In this document: positions 25,750-37,147 of the stretch, piece after piece
Numbering within the stretch: position 1 is the first letter of the stretch
Layout: each line of letters begins with the position of its first letter
DNA from: Ricinus communis
Lineage: Eukaryota > Streptophyta > Magnoliopsida > Malpighiales > Euphorbiaceae
NCBI RefSeq assembly: GCF_019578655.1
Contig: NC_063264.1
Span: 13,743,213 to 13,807,212 of the forward strand
DNA: 64,000 bases
Direction: 5' to 3'
The notes under the pieces: model-generated
Databases searched by the model: none
Seen by the model: the letters and a program-made list of their open reading frames with translations, nothing else
Told to the model about the DNA's origin: nothing
Translations under genes and position numbers: made by a program

Positions 25750-26458
25750 TACCCCTCTTACGGGGATGATTTCTCATATTCATAAATATATTCCTTTTAC
25801 GGTATTATTTATACATACTCACAAATATACCCGACTTATAAGGATGTTTTCTTATATTAAGAAGTATACCCCTCTTACAAGGTTGTTTTCTCATATTAAA
25901 AAATATACCCCTTTTATAGCGTTGTTTTCTCAAACTCATAAATCTACCACTTACGGGGTTGCTTTTTCATATTCACAAATATAGCCCTGTTACCGGGTTG
26001 TTTTCTCATATTCACAAATATACCACTCTTATAGGATTGATTTCTCATATTCATAAATATATCACTTTTATGGTATTGTTTATTCATATTCATAAATATA
26101 CATGACTTATGAGGATGTTCTCTTATATTGAGAAGTATACCCCTCTTACGAGGTTGTTTTCTTATATTAAAAAATATACCCCTATTGTGGTGTTATTTTC
26201 TCATATTAAAAAATATACCTCTTTTATGACGTTGTTTTCTCAAACTCACAAATATATCCCCATTACTGGGTTGTTTTCTCATATTCACAAATATACAGCT
26301 CTAATGGGGGTTTTCTCTTATATTGAGAGATATTCCCCTTTTACAGGTTTGTTCTATCATACTCACAACAAATATGCCCCTCTTACGGGGTTGTTTTCTA
26401 ATATTTACAAATATACCCATTCTACGGGGTTGTTTTCTCGTATTAGAAATATACCCCT
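25750..26458 (+). repeat. 39-bp satellite, block C, forward orientation
   Basis: About 18 forward monomers continue block B after the solo LTR. They end at the dyad at 26449-26471, where the array reverses. Confidence 0.93.
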
Positions 26459-26471
26459 GTAAGGGGTATAT
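26449..26471. other. satellite orientation switch (left) with 10-bp dyad
   Basis: ATATACCCCT and AGGGGTATAT are separated by GTA. Left of it monomers read forward; right of it they read as the reverse complement. The switch falls inside the CCCC part of a monomer, so the two half-monomers form the dyad. Confidence 0.88.
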
Positions 26472-28016
26472 ATGTGAGTATGAGAAAAAAACCCCGTAAG
26501 AGCTGCATATTTATGAGTATGAGAGAACAAACCCATAATAAATTATATTTCTTAATAAGAGAAAATAATCTCGTAAGAGGGGTATATTTGTGAGTATGAG
26601 AAAATAGCCCTATAAAACGGGTGTATGAGTATGAGAAAATAACCCCATAAAAGGGGTATATTTTTTAAAATGAGCAAAAAACCCCATAAGAGGGGTATAT
26701 TTATTAATATAAGAAAACAATCCCAAAATTGGGGTATATTTTTTAGTATGAGGAAACAACGCCGTAAAAGGGGTATATTTGTGAATATAAGAAATCAACC
26801 ACGTAAGAGCAGTATATTTGTTAATACAAAAAGTTAACCCCGTAATTCGGGTATATTTGTCAGTATAAGTAAACAACACCATAAAAGTAATATATTTATG
26901 AATATGAGAAGTCAACCCCGTAGAGAGGTATATTTGTGAATATGAGAAAGCATCCCCGTAACCATGGTATATCTTTTAATATGATAAAACAACCTCGTGA
27001 AAGAGATATATTTTTCAATATTAGAAAATAACCCTGTAAAAGGGGTATATTTGGGAGTATGAGAAAACAACCCCGTATAAGGGGTATATTTATGAATATG
27101 AGGAAACAACCCCGTTAGCGTGGTATAATTTTTAGTATTAGAAAACAACCCCATAAAAGTGGTATATATTTTAATATGATTAGACAACCCCGGAAAAGGG
27201 GCATATTTGCAATATAAGAAAACAACCCCCAAAGTCGGGTATATTTGTAAGTATGAGGAAACAACCGTAAAAGAGGTACATTTATAAATTGAGAAATCAA
27301 CCCCGTAAGAGGGTTATATTTGTGAATATGAGAAAACAATCCCATAAGAGGGGTATATTTGTGACTAAAATTGAATAACCCCGTTAAAGGGGTGTATTTG
27401 TCAATATAGAAAAATAACCCTTTAAGAGTGATATATTTATGAATATGAGAAAACAACCCCGCAATAGAGGTATATTTTTTAATATGAGAAAAGAACCTCG
27501 TAAGAAGGTATAATTGTGAGTATGACAAATTAGCCCCATAATAGGGGTATGTTTTTTAATATAAGAAAATAACCCTATAATAGGGGTATATTTGTGAATA
27601 TGAGAAAACTACCCTCTAAGAGGGATATATTTATGAATATGAGGAAACAATGCTGTAATAGTGGTATATTTATAAATATAAGAAATCAACCTAATAAGAG
27701 GGGTATACTTATGAGTATGAGAAAACAACCACATAAAAGGGGTATATTTTTTAATATAAGAAAACAACCTCGTAAGAAGGATATATTTGTCAATATAAGA
27801 AAACAACGTCATAAGTCGAGTGTATTTGTGAGTATGACGAAACAAAAGCATAAAAAGGATATATTTACGAATATGAGAAAACAACCGCGTAAAAGGGGTA
27901 TATTTTTTCATATGAGAAAACAACCCTGTAAGACGAGTATGTTTGTCAATATTAGAAAGCAATCCCGTAAGAGGGGTATATTTGTGAATATCAGAAAATA
28001 CCTCATAAAAGTGATA
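26462..28016 (-). repeat. 39-bp satellite, block D, reversed
   Basis: About 40 monomers read as GAGAAAACAACCCCGTAA and GGGGTATATTTGTGAATATG on the plus strand, the reverse complement of blocks A-C. They stop at the Sirevirus LTR. The same orientation resumes on the other side at 39732. Confidence 0.95.
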
Positions 28017-29195
28017 TGTTGTCCCTTGGAATCAAGAACTGGGGTTGAATTGGTGACTTCAATTACAGAAATTAATGATTTTAGGTAAAAACATAAGAGA
28101 TCTCGGATAATGTGAGGAGATTAAGGGTTAGAGAAAGTGACACAAGTATTTATAGTGGTTTCGGAACAAATTTCGCTACATCCATTCCTCAAGATCACAC
28201 TTGAGTGTTTCACCGTAATCACTAAGATTATAAACCTTTGGGTTTTACAAGTTCATCCAATAACTTGGTGTTTTCAAGGCTCACACTATACCTCTTCCTT
28301 TAGTGAATTAATCTCTCACTAAGTCTCTTAACCCTTGAGTATTAATGGTTACTCAACAACCAATTCTTTGTGTTTTTAATACCTAGGGTCACACAAAAAC
28401 CCTTTTATGTTTTATTTAAACAAAGAGTTTCAATTTGATACACTTTACAAAGAAAAAAATTGAGTGTAGAAAGTTGAGAAATAAATTTGCAAGAGTTTTG
28501 GTATATTTAAAGCATACATTTAGTTATAGAGTCTTTAAGAGGGTTATTTATATACATACTAACCCCTTTAAGATGTTATAATAAGGCCAAAACTCTTTAG
28601 TTGTAAGATTTTGATGACTTGGCAAAAATTGCCTAAGGTCATAGAAAGTGCCCCTGCATTTTCTGAAAAGAGATATTGGGGATCTAATGGCTCCAGCCAC
28701 GTGGCACTGATAGGGTGGCCGAAATCTCAATGGTTACTAACATCGCATTAGTTGTGAAAACTGCCACCGCACCATAATAGCGCCCTTGTGCTTGCCTTAT
28801 CCAAGTCTAGAAATGCCCTCACACTTCTTGTCACGCTATCATCTGCCAGTTTTTGTCTGAAGTCTTAAAGTGAGGCGTCGTCGCGCTTCCGAAGCTCCCT
28901 CGCACTTCTTAAAGCTTTGACATTTTGACGGCCAGGTGTTAAGAGGCAATTGGCCTACTGTCAGGTGGACTTTTCAATGTCTTTCAAACTTTTGGTCATA
29001 TAAAAGGCGACCCCACACCTTGAAAGCACCCTCGCGCTTTTGGGGTCTTTATACAAGACTTACTTTAAGGTTCAAGAATGTTTAGTCTAAGCTTGGTTCC
29101 TTTAGTGCTCTGTCACATAGACACTTAGTCATGATGTTAATGATAATTAATTTGGTTGTTATGATCAAAATAGAGATCAATTGCACGTTAGATCA
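28017..29195 (-). repeat. 3' LTR of the Sirevirus-like element
   Basis: The plus-strand left end TGTTGTCCCTTGG equals the left end of the other LTR at 38848. The right end is placed at 29195 (GTTAGATCA) because the polypurine tract follows at once. Length about 1179 bp. The right end is less certain since the partner LTR is truncated. Confidence 0.82.
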
Positions 29196-29555
29196 ATAAT
29201 CTCCTCCTTTTTATTTTGACAACCAAATTGATTAGAAATTCAAAATTGATCAAGTGCAGATGTAATTGAATACTTAAGTACTAACATTTAAGAGTCAAAA
29301 GAACAATTTACTTATGGGGTTTAACAATTTATTACTCCCCTTTAATTTTTGTATTTCCTCCCCTTTAGTTTTTGTAATTAAGCATACTTTTCATCTAGAT
29401 TCTAAGCATATCATATACTTCACAATTTAAGAACTTCTCCCCCTTTTTTATTTACTTATCAAATTTAGAACTTTCTCCCCTTTAGTCAAGTTAGGTCTCT
29501 TTCCCTCTTTTCATTTGTCATGTATTAATCAATTTAGGTTTCTCTCTCCCTTTGG
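29196..29555 (-). other. cluster of polypurine tracts
   Basis: Read on the minus strand, purine tracts of the AAAGGGGAG type occur at about 29196-29213 (next to the LTR), 29335-29343, 29357-29368, 29434-29450, 29471-29484 and 29539-29555. Repeated polypurine tracts upstream of the 3' LTR are a known Sirevirus feature. The one next to the LTR would be the functional plus-strand primer. Confidence 0.7.
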
Positions 29556-29721
29556 CAAAATTAAAAAGAACAAGGAAAGTAAATTGCAAGGAGATAGAAA
29601 ATAAGATAAGATTTCATTTGTAAAGAAAATGCTTTACATATGTGTGATCAATGAAAGGGAGGCAGACATGAGAAGGAAAAAAACAAAATGAGAAATGAGA
29701 AAATGAAATAAAAATAAGAGA

Positions 29722-30838
29722 TCAATCTTTTTCTTCTTCCTCTTGAAAAATCATAAGCTCCTTTCCTTTTCTACTAGAGCTTGTATAAGGAGGGGGAATT
29801 GGAGCTTCTTCTCCCTCTTCTTCCTCCCAATCCATTAAATCTGCATGTAAATGGTGGTGATAATTCCAAGTTTTGCTTATTTACTTAAGCATTTTGTCCT
29901 CAAAAGAAAGAGAAGATGAAGTGGGGAAAGAGGAAGGGGTTGGCTCACTTGGTATCCTATAGTCTTCCTTCCTTTTTCTTCCTGTCATCCACATACTCAC
30001 CTATGAGTAGAAAGAACTCCCCATCTATTTCCCACTTAGGTCCAAGTCTAATGACTTTGGCATATGCTCAAGGAAAGCTAATCCTAGCAAAAATGGTGAG
30101 ATAGGAGGGTTTAGAAAAGTCTTGTTTAGAAGAGTGAGGGCTTGGAAGTGTTTAACAATTTTGATGACATGTGAGGAGACAAGAATGACACCTTTTTGAA
30201 TGTTGCCAATGAATCGTCAAGTAGAGGAAAAGAAGATCTTTTTATGGAACTTTCTCAACCCCATTATCCCTTGTATGGATGTTGGTGGCTATCATCATAT
30301 GCACTACCTAATGTGTTAAGGATTTGAGGTCTTTGGAGAGGGAGTCTTTAGAATGGGTTTCTTTGGTTGAGATTTGCCTCGAAAATTAGGAAAAAGAAAG
30401 AGGCATTTCTGCAAGATTTTTAATAATTAAGAGATGGCTTCTTTCTTGAAAACCAACGATATAAGAGAATTGGGTTCTAGAAAGGGTTCTTCTCTCCCTA
30501 AAGAGCCTAAACTCTACCCATAATAATCATCCCTATCTCCCTTTTTATTAATCACTATGGTAGAAAGAAATTTCTTGGTGAGATTCTCAAATCCTATTTC
30601 TAAGGTTTAGGATAGGAAGAAATCTCTAAGCCCTACATTGTCAAGGAGTGTGTGTACCTCTTGTGAAATACTAAGCTTAATGAGAACTTCTTCATCAAAG
30701 AATTTGCTAGGTTGAGTTCTTTTCCTCTTTATAGTCAATCATGTACTTGATCCTTGCATCATCATTCACACCCTTCATTCTTTTTAAGATTGTCTCGAAT
30801 GAAGAAGATCTTCTTCCAATAGCCTTTCTTAGAGCCAT
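29722..30838 (-). pseudogene. broken second ORF in the env-like position
   Basis: The chosen start is the minus-strand ATG at 30838 (MALRKAIGRR). The resemblance shifts frame and continues SKFFDEEVLIKLSISQEVHTLL..., cut by a stop after FFLS. Later parts include LGPKWEIDGEFFLLIGEY, and it ends with an acidic, Pro-containing tail finishing KD and a TGA at 29722-29724. The FFDEEV...FLSTIV pattern looks to me like the plant transposon ORF1 domain also seen in Athila ORF1 (compare 910-2371). No signal peptide or membrane segment is clear, so 'env-like' refers only to position. Several stops and frame changes make it dead. Confidence 0.55.
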
Positions 30839-31467
30839 ACTTGTCTTTGAAGAAGTAGAAGAGAGGGTTTGGAATTTTGAAGAAGAGTGAAGGATTTTTG
30901 AAGGCTCAAAATGAATAAGTACGTAAAAAGTGATGCAAATGTATAAAATGTGGCTTTTATAGCCTTAGGGAGGGTTTGAAAATGGTTAAAAATAACTAAT
31001 TCAACATTAAAGTTCATTTTCAAAAAATTTGTAACGGTTAGTTTTTACTGAAATACAGGAGAAGCACGGTCGCGCTTTCGGAAAAATTATCAAAACAACT
31101 ATAATTTTAAGAAACGGCGATTGCGCTGAGGAGTGCAAGCACGCTTATAAGGTTATTTCAAAAATTGCATATGGACCTATAAGTGCGAGCATGCTTTTTA
31201 TAATTTCAAGCAAAAATGAATGAATGAGCATGCACTTTTCACATTGATCACATCATTTTATGTACAAGTATTCAAAGATTAAAAATGATCTAGTGCTAAG
31301 ACAATCTCAATACTTAAAATAAAATTGCACAGGAATGAAGAATGCATAAGTACAAGCATCAGAAATAAAATATACGCACGATTAGCACTCATAGGAAAGA
31401 ATTTAAGCTAATGTGCTTCCATCTATCATTCCGAGTTCTCTTTTTATGAAATTCATTCTCTCCTCAT
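30839..31467 (-). other. untranslated spacer between pol and second ORF
   Basis: No recognisable domain. Short open stretches exist but lack family resemblance. It separates the end of the RNase H remnant from the second ORF. Confidence 0.6.
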
Positions 31468-31890
31468 TTAGGGGCTTAGTGAAATATCGGCTAGTTGTTT
31501 GATTGTATCAACATACTCTAGTACTACACTACCATTTTGAACATGACCTCTCAAAAAATAGTGTCTAATATCCATGTGCTCACTCCTAGAGTGTTGAATA
31601 GGATTCTTAAAAAGGTTTATAGTACTTGTGTTGTCATATTTGAGAAGAATGTGATCAACCTCTCTCCCATAATCTCTTAATTGTTGCCTCATCTAAATAA
31701 TTTGAGCACAATAACAATCCACCGCCATATATTCGGGTTCCACAATGAAGAGAGCAATTGAAACTTGTTTCTTACTAAACCAAGACACTAAGCATTCACC
31801 TAAAATATGGCAAGTTTAGGAGGTGCTTTTCCTATCTAATAAACTACCGGTATAATCGCCATCCGAATAACCTATTATATCAAAGGATAT
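31468..31890 (-). pseudogene. RNase H domain remnant of Copia pol
   Basis: Read on the minus strand, the part near 31890 gives GYSDGDYTGSLLDRKSTS, then a stop, then a stretch ending CAQII, a stop at about 31693, and MRQQLRDYG. It then continues through NTSTINLFKNPIQHSRSEHMD and ends QLADI. This is the Copia RNase H layout that degrades the RNA strand during copying. At least two in-frame stops interrupt it. Confidence 0.8.
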
Positions 31891-31892
31891 TT

Positions 31893-32940
31893 CCTAGGAT
31901 ACCAAATTCCTAAATTCAAGGTTCCACTTAAATATGTTAGAATTATTTTTATGGCATTTAAATGAGAATCTTTTGGACAAAACTGAAATCTAGCACAAAG
32001 GCAAATACTATACATAATATCGGGTCTATAATTCATTTATGCTCTTACCTTTCTCTTCCTTGTCCAATTTAGTTGTGACACTCATTAGAGTTTTGGCTAC
32101 TTTGCAACCATCCATCTCAAATTTCTTTAGGAGTTCTCTTGTGTACTTGGATTGGTTGATGAATATCCCATCCTTGCATTGCTTGATTTGAAGACCAAGA
32201 AAGAATTTGAGATCTCCCATCATGCTCATTTCAAATTCCCTAGTCATACACTTAGCAAAATCCTCATAAAGAAACTCATTAGTAGCTCCAAACACAATGT
32301 CATCAATATAAATTTGAAGAATTAGAGTATCATGTTTATGTTTCTTTACAAAAAGAGTAGTGTCAACCTTACCCTTTTGAAATCCATTTTCAATTAAAAA
32401 AGAACTAAGCCTTTCAAACCAAACTCTAGGAGCTTGCTTCAACCTATACAAGGCTTTAGAAAGTTTGAAAACATGATTGGGAAACTTATGATCTTCAAAA
32501 CTGGGAGGTTGCTCAACATAAACTTCCTCCTCAATAAAACCACTTAAAAAAGCACTTTTCACATCCATTTGAAACAACTTAAAATTCATATGACATGCAT
32601 ATGCTAAAAGCATCCTAATAGCTTCTAATCTAGCAACCGAAGCAAAGGTTTTATCATAATCAATGCCTTCCTCTTGGTTATAACCTTTTCACCAATCTAG
32701 CTTTGTTTCTAGAGATAGAGCCTTGCTCATCTAGCTTATTTCTGAACACCCATTTACAACCTATAATTTGGTTTTCCTTAGGTCTAGGAAAAAGTTCCAC
32801 ACTTTGTTTCTCTTAAATTGGTTGAGTTCATCTTGCATAGCAATCACCCACCTTTCATCATTTAGAGCCTCATCAATGGTCTTTGGCTCAATTTGAGAAT
32901 TATAGGCTAAATTATTTAAAGCTACTAGTTTAGAACGAGT
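31893..32940 (-). pseudogene. reverse transcriptase domain of Copia pol
   Basis: The cleanest part is an open run of 195 codons (32613 down to 32026). It includes FQMDVKSAFLSG (first catalytic Asp), KALYRLKQAPRVWF, the active-site motif YIDDIVFG encoded at about 32299-32310, and FFLGLQIKQ and YTRELLKKF. Both Asp residues of the YIDD box are present. Upstream, 32614-32940 holds the start of the domain (LNQFKRN..., ARLEAIRM) in broken frames. Downstream, a stop follows KSINEL. The domain would copy element RNA into DNA, but no joined polyprotein can be made here. Confidence 0.88.
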
Positions 32941-34193
32941 ACTTATACCTTTTCATAAATCTCTAATGAATTGTGTAGGAGGATGATCCTTTTTGAAGTT
33001 CCAAGCCTTGGAAAGATTTTGGGAGGTTTCCATCTTTGAGATTCTTGAGTTGCATCTTGATTATGTTGATCTTCTTCAATTTTCTCTATAGGTTCATCTA
33101 CTCCTTTTGAGTGGTCATCAATATTCACTTTGAGTTCTTAAAATGCACCTACAAGATCATTCACATAAACACCTTTCCCAAGATCAAGCTTGTTTGATTC
33201 ATCAAAAACTACATTCATAGACTTTTCAACTATTAAGGTACATTTTTTAAAGACTCTATAAGCTTTTGCTTGAGGTGGAATAGCCTAGGAAAATTCCTAT
33301 GTATGTTTTGGCATCAATTTTCCAAGGTTGTCCTTGGTGTTTAAAATGTAGCATTTGCAACCAGAATCTATAAAATATGAGACTTTAGGTTTTCTTCCTT
33401 TCTAAAGCTCATAAGAAGTTTTTCTTAGTAAAGGTCTTTGAAAACTCTATTTGCAAGATAACAACTAGAGTTAACGGCTTTAGACTGAGAATAGGAAGGA
33501 AGTTTATACTCATTGAGCATTGTCCTAGCCATTTCCACTACTGTTCTATTTTTTCTTTTCATAACTCCATTTTATTAGGGAGTTCTAGGAGATGAAAAAT
33601 TGTGGGAAATTCTAAATTCTTTACAAAGGTTTTCAAAAAGATCATTTCAAATTCTTTTCCATGATCACTCCTTATAGAGAAAATCAAATACCCTTTCATT
33701 TTGAACACATTTTGCAAAAGATTTAAAAACATTGAAAGCTTCATTCTTATGAGCAAGGAAATTAACCCAAGTAAATCTAGAGTAATAATCAACAATCACA
33801 AATGCATATAACTTTCCATCCAAACTAGCTACTCTAGTAGGTCTAAACAAATCCAGATGTAATAGTTGAAGTGGTCTAGAAGTACTTATATAGTTTTGGG
33901 TTTAAAGAATGATAGATGTTCTTTTCCCATTTGACCCGGTTCGTAAGGCTTGTCTTTGATGAACTTCACTTTGGGAAGTCCATTAACTAGCTCCTCTTTG
34001 GCTAATTTGTATAGAATCTCCATGCTTTCATGTCCATCATCACTAATAGACACAAGACAGTTGAAAGATTGACTAGAAACTTTGTGTAGGTCAATTGTGT
34101 ACTTTCTCCTTTGAATATCACTTTGTCTTTCACTAGGGAATTGACAAGATATCCATTGGAGTCAAAAGTGACTTTGTTCCCTTTATGACACAA
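32941..34193 (-). pseudogene. integrase region of Copia pol, catalytically broken
   Basis: From 34193 downward: a pre-integrase segment with MCHKGNKVTF; then, in broken frames, a core with VDYYSRFTWV (first Asp; about 33665-33850) and SDHGKEFE (second Asp; about 33690). At about 33557-33577 the segment RTP is followed by two adjacent stops, then NGVMKRKNR. Where this family has its catalytic Glu, this copy reads Lys. The adjacent stops and the Glu-to-Lys change all fit single transitions. From about 33130 to 32941 there is a charged linker ORF (DHSKGVDEPIEKIEEDQ). Integrase would insert the DNA copy; this one cannot. Confidence 0.82.
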
Positions 34194-34198
34194 TTGAC

Positions 34199-34520
34199 TT
34201 ACACTTAATGAAATTATTTTTCAAACCATCAACTAGGAAAACATCATCAATGAAAGATTTAACATCCTTACCTATGGAGCCGATGCCAATTACCTTACCC
34301 TTGGCATTATTTCCAAAAGTTACTCTGCCTTTTTTATAGTCCTTGACATTTACAAAGAGGCTCTTGCCACCCGTCATGTCCCTTGAACATCCACTATCAA
34401 CGTGACAAAGATTTGTGCTTGTGGATTTAAGACACACCTACAAAAAGGAGTCAATTTACTTGGTTTTAAGTACCCAAACAAGATTAGGTCCTTTGGGGTT
34501 AGCATCGGAAAATTCATTCA
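34199..34520 (-). pseudogene. protease region of Copia gag-pol
   Basis: The minus-strand run CLKSTSTNLCHVDSGCSRDMTGG has the aspartic-protease triad Asp-Ser-Gly encoded at 34390-34398. The rest (VKDYKKGRVTFGNNAKGKVIGIGSIG) is the usual protease body. Upstream, in the same frame but broken by stops, is GPNLVWVLKTK. The protease would cut the polyprotein. It reads into the nested element's boundary at 34645. Confidence 0.82.
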
Positions 34521-34644
34521 TGAAAAGGTGCATTTTCCTTATTTTGCATTTCACATCATATGATTACCTTCACACATGCATGAACAAGATTATCAAGATT
34601 TGTGTTCTTATACATGAATGCATGCTTTGTTCCTGATGGGCTAC
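34521..34644 (-). pseudogene. degraded gag-protease junction
   Basis: A 124-bp stretch of the Copia coding region without a clear frame, lying between the protease and the nested insertion. Scattered Cys and His codons suggest a lost second zinc-knuckle-like segment, but the reading is too damaged to be sure. Confidence 0.35.
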
Positions 34645-35885
34645 TGATGCAACCTACACCTAAGGTAGTGAACCTATCGTTGTGGCCTAGCACTAGTGAG
34701 TATCAAGGTCGTATCCCTGGAGATCGGGTGAACCTAAAGTTACTACTGTTCGCTATGTTATCTAATCTGAAATAAGGTGTGAGAAGTCGAAATTACTTAA
34801 TTGATAACTATGAATGCAAATAAATGAATGAACAGCAACTGACAATCAAAAGACAACCATAATAAAAGAAGCAAATCCGAAGGGGACCTAAGTGATGGAA
34901 TTATAAGGTTGATTTTATAAATTACCAATCTTGTTACCCGTGCCTAAATCCTGAATCGAACTCGACTCCTCTCTTGAGCTCACCAAGTCCCTAAAATTGC
35001 TCTAATCTAATGGAATCTCTTCCTATCAGATTATTACAGATTAGCATTAAACCTGATTTAGATCTATTAAGAGTTGTTAATTCTCAATCTAGCGAGTGAA
35101 TTAACCTTATCTCTAAGTGTTAAATACCAGTTCTTACTATTCAATTTCCAGTTGTAACAATCATTTCTCAATGTCAAGAAACAACCCAAAAGACAATTAA
35201 TTCAATGTCTCAAATTAATTGAATCAAACTTTATTAGTAAACAGAAGATTACAAGAATGGCAAATAAAAATCCAATAATTAAGCACAATCCATCAACAAA
35301 GGTGAACCCCAATGAGTTCGGCAGCCCTAGTTACTCATAATGAAAGAAACAAATACAAAAGGAAATAAATAATAGAAAAGGAAATGGAACATGTAACCCC
35401 TCTTCTCTCAAATCAGAGTGGAAATGTTGCAAGCACCGATTCTGAAACCAGCCTCAAGTATGGATCTCGGATGTCTTGGTCAATCATCTAGAAACTTCGA
35501 TCTTTGCTTGAATCCGCCAAATCAATCCTTTGAACTGACGTTGGTCAACCAAAATGTCAAGAACAGAGGTGCATAAGTGAGGGGTCGCGCGCGTAGAGAA
35601 GTTCAGAAATCAGAAGCGGAAACCTGTCTCATTTTACGTGCGCCTACTTATATGCATGGGCCGTGCAAAAGCCTCAAATTGCACGCCAATCAAGAAATTG
35701 ACTCCGACAAACATCTAGTATGCGTTTTCTGCCCGGAAATCAATCAATTTCCCATCAATAAGTTTGGAAACCTGAAAAACTCAGAAACATACCAAAGTGC
35801 GATCAAACAGGAATAAATATGACTCAAATACATGAATAAATGACTGATCAACAGTTAATAAATATGTATAGAATCATCTACATCA
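34645..35885 (-). repeat. 3' LTR of the nested Athila-like element
   Basis: On the plus strand it runs TGATGCAACC to CTACATCA, 1241 bp. 35391-35885 is duplicated at 36540-37147. It also shares a related layout with the LTR at 10395 (for example GGAATCTCTTCCTA near 35015 against its reverse complement near 11466), but it is a different subfamily. Confidence 0.87.
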
Positions 35886-35903
35886 AACTACCCCACACTT
35901 AAG
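35886..35903 (-). other. polypurine tract of the nested element
   Basis: Minus strand CTTAAGTGTGGGGTAGTT, adjacent to the LTR; the same motif borders the LTR at 15117. Confidence 0.75.
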
Positions 35904-36539
35904 CGTTTGCTTATCCTCAAGCAATCAATAACTCACTCCTCAAATAGATACCAAATAACTCAATCAAATACTTTGCAGGAGGTTAGCTCAAAACAAGTCT
36001 CAAAACCCCGTGACGAATTTCCTTAAAATCCCCAAATCACTAAATCTTTGAGAGAGAGAACAAAGTTAATAAAGCTGCTAAAATTAAATGATAAATCTTT
36101 CAAGATGTCACTCAAAACACACAAGTGTATATAGGTGAAAGAATATCGCCAAGCTCTCAATGCAAAAGTACAGAAAAAGGTGCTTACTATAAGCTTGCTT
36201 ATAGATCCGATCTCCACTACTGTGAAATAGTCAATAAACATGATCAAAGGGTCTTGAGCCAGGTTGTAATGGGATTAAGGTAGGGTATGGAGAAATATGG
36301 AAAGTGAGCTGAAAGTTGCTGGAAAATTATGCAGATAATGCAAGAATATAGCTAAGGATCAAATGTTTTACCAAAATTGAACATTAAGTTGCTCTAATAA
36401 TAAGATGATACTCGAAATGAAATTTATTTATAATTTATAATTATTTATTTTATTTTTTTATTTTTTTAGTCACTACTCCTGTAACAATAGATAAAGCAGG
36501 ATGAAGTAATACAATGCTCAATCAAAGTAGTAAAATGAT

Positions 36540-37147
36540 ATGTACCCCCTCTTCTCTCAAATCGGAGTGGAAATGTCGCAAGCACCGATTCTGAAACCAG
36601 CCTCAAGTATGGATCTCGGATGTCTCGGTCAATCATCTAGAAACTTCAATCTTTGCTTGAATCCCCTAAATCAATCCTTTGAACTGACATTGGTCTCCCA
36701 AAATGTCATGAACAGAGGTGCAGAAGTGAGGGGTCGCCTGCGTAGAGAAGTCTAGAAATTATATGCAGAACCCTATCTTATTTTGCGTGCGCTTACTTAT
36801 AGCCAGAAAAGCCATAGCCCGTGCCATGGCCCGTGCAAATATGCACGGCCCGCGCAACGGGCAAGGGAGGCCATGCAACGGGCCGTGCAAATGTGCATGG
36901 CCGTGCAAAAGCCTCGAATTGCACGCCAATCAAGGAATCGACTCCAACAAACATCTAGTATGCGTAAATCATCCATATAGCTTGGTTTCTGCCCGAAAAT
37001 CAATCAATTTCCCATCAAAGAGTCTGAAAACTTGAAAAACTCATAAACATACCGAAGTGCGATCAAATAGGAATAAATATGACTCAAATACACAAACAAA
37101 AACGATCGATAAACCATCAATAAATATGTATAGAATCATCTACATCA
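36540..37147 (-). repeat. partial 5' LTR of the nested element
   Basis: It matches 35391-35885 but is about 110 bases longer, owing to extra GC-rich CATGGCCCGTGCA-type words around 36825-36905. It stops abruptly at 36540, the deletion edge. A CCATG/CATGG-rich part resembles the CACGG-rich U3 of the other Athila-like LTR. Confidence 0.82.

Larger units (their letters stand above)
34645..37147 (-). mobile_element. internally deleted Athila-like element nested in the Sirevirus
   Basis: A 2503-bp insert splits the Copia coding region. On the minus strand it has a partial 5' LTR (37147-36540), a 0.65-kb interior and a complete 3' LTR (35885-34645). The interior holds only the 3' non-coding region: the stretch near 36190-36300 matches, reversed, the 14690-14800 part of the element at 10395. 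The deletion runs from inside the 5' LTR to near the 3' end of the interior, removing the primer site and all coding sequence. Both outer ends are intact (CATCA at 37147; TGATGC at 34645). The flanking five bases GCTAC and GTTCC agree at only three of five positions, so the target duplication is eroded or was never clean. Confidence 0.85.

Noticed and set aside
28012..28016. Target duplication for the Sirevirus (TGATA)
   Set aside because: The other end of the element is truncated, so there is nothing to compare it with.
27594..28088. Basic repeat protein (MRKQPRKRGIFVN type) running into the Sirevirus LTR
   Set aside because: It is the one stop-free reverse frame of the satellite plus a chance extension into the LTR.
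36763..37035. GC-rich open frames over the nested LTR on both strands
   Set aside because: They come from CATGGCCCGTGCA-type words in U3 and are absent from the partner LTR.
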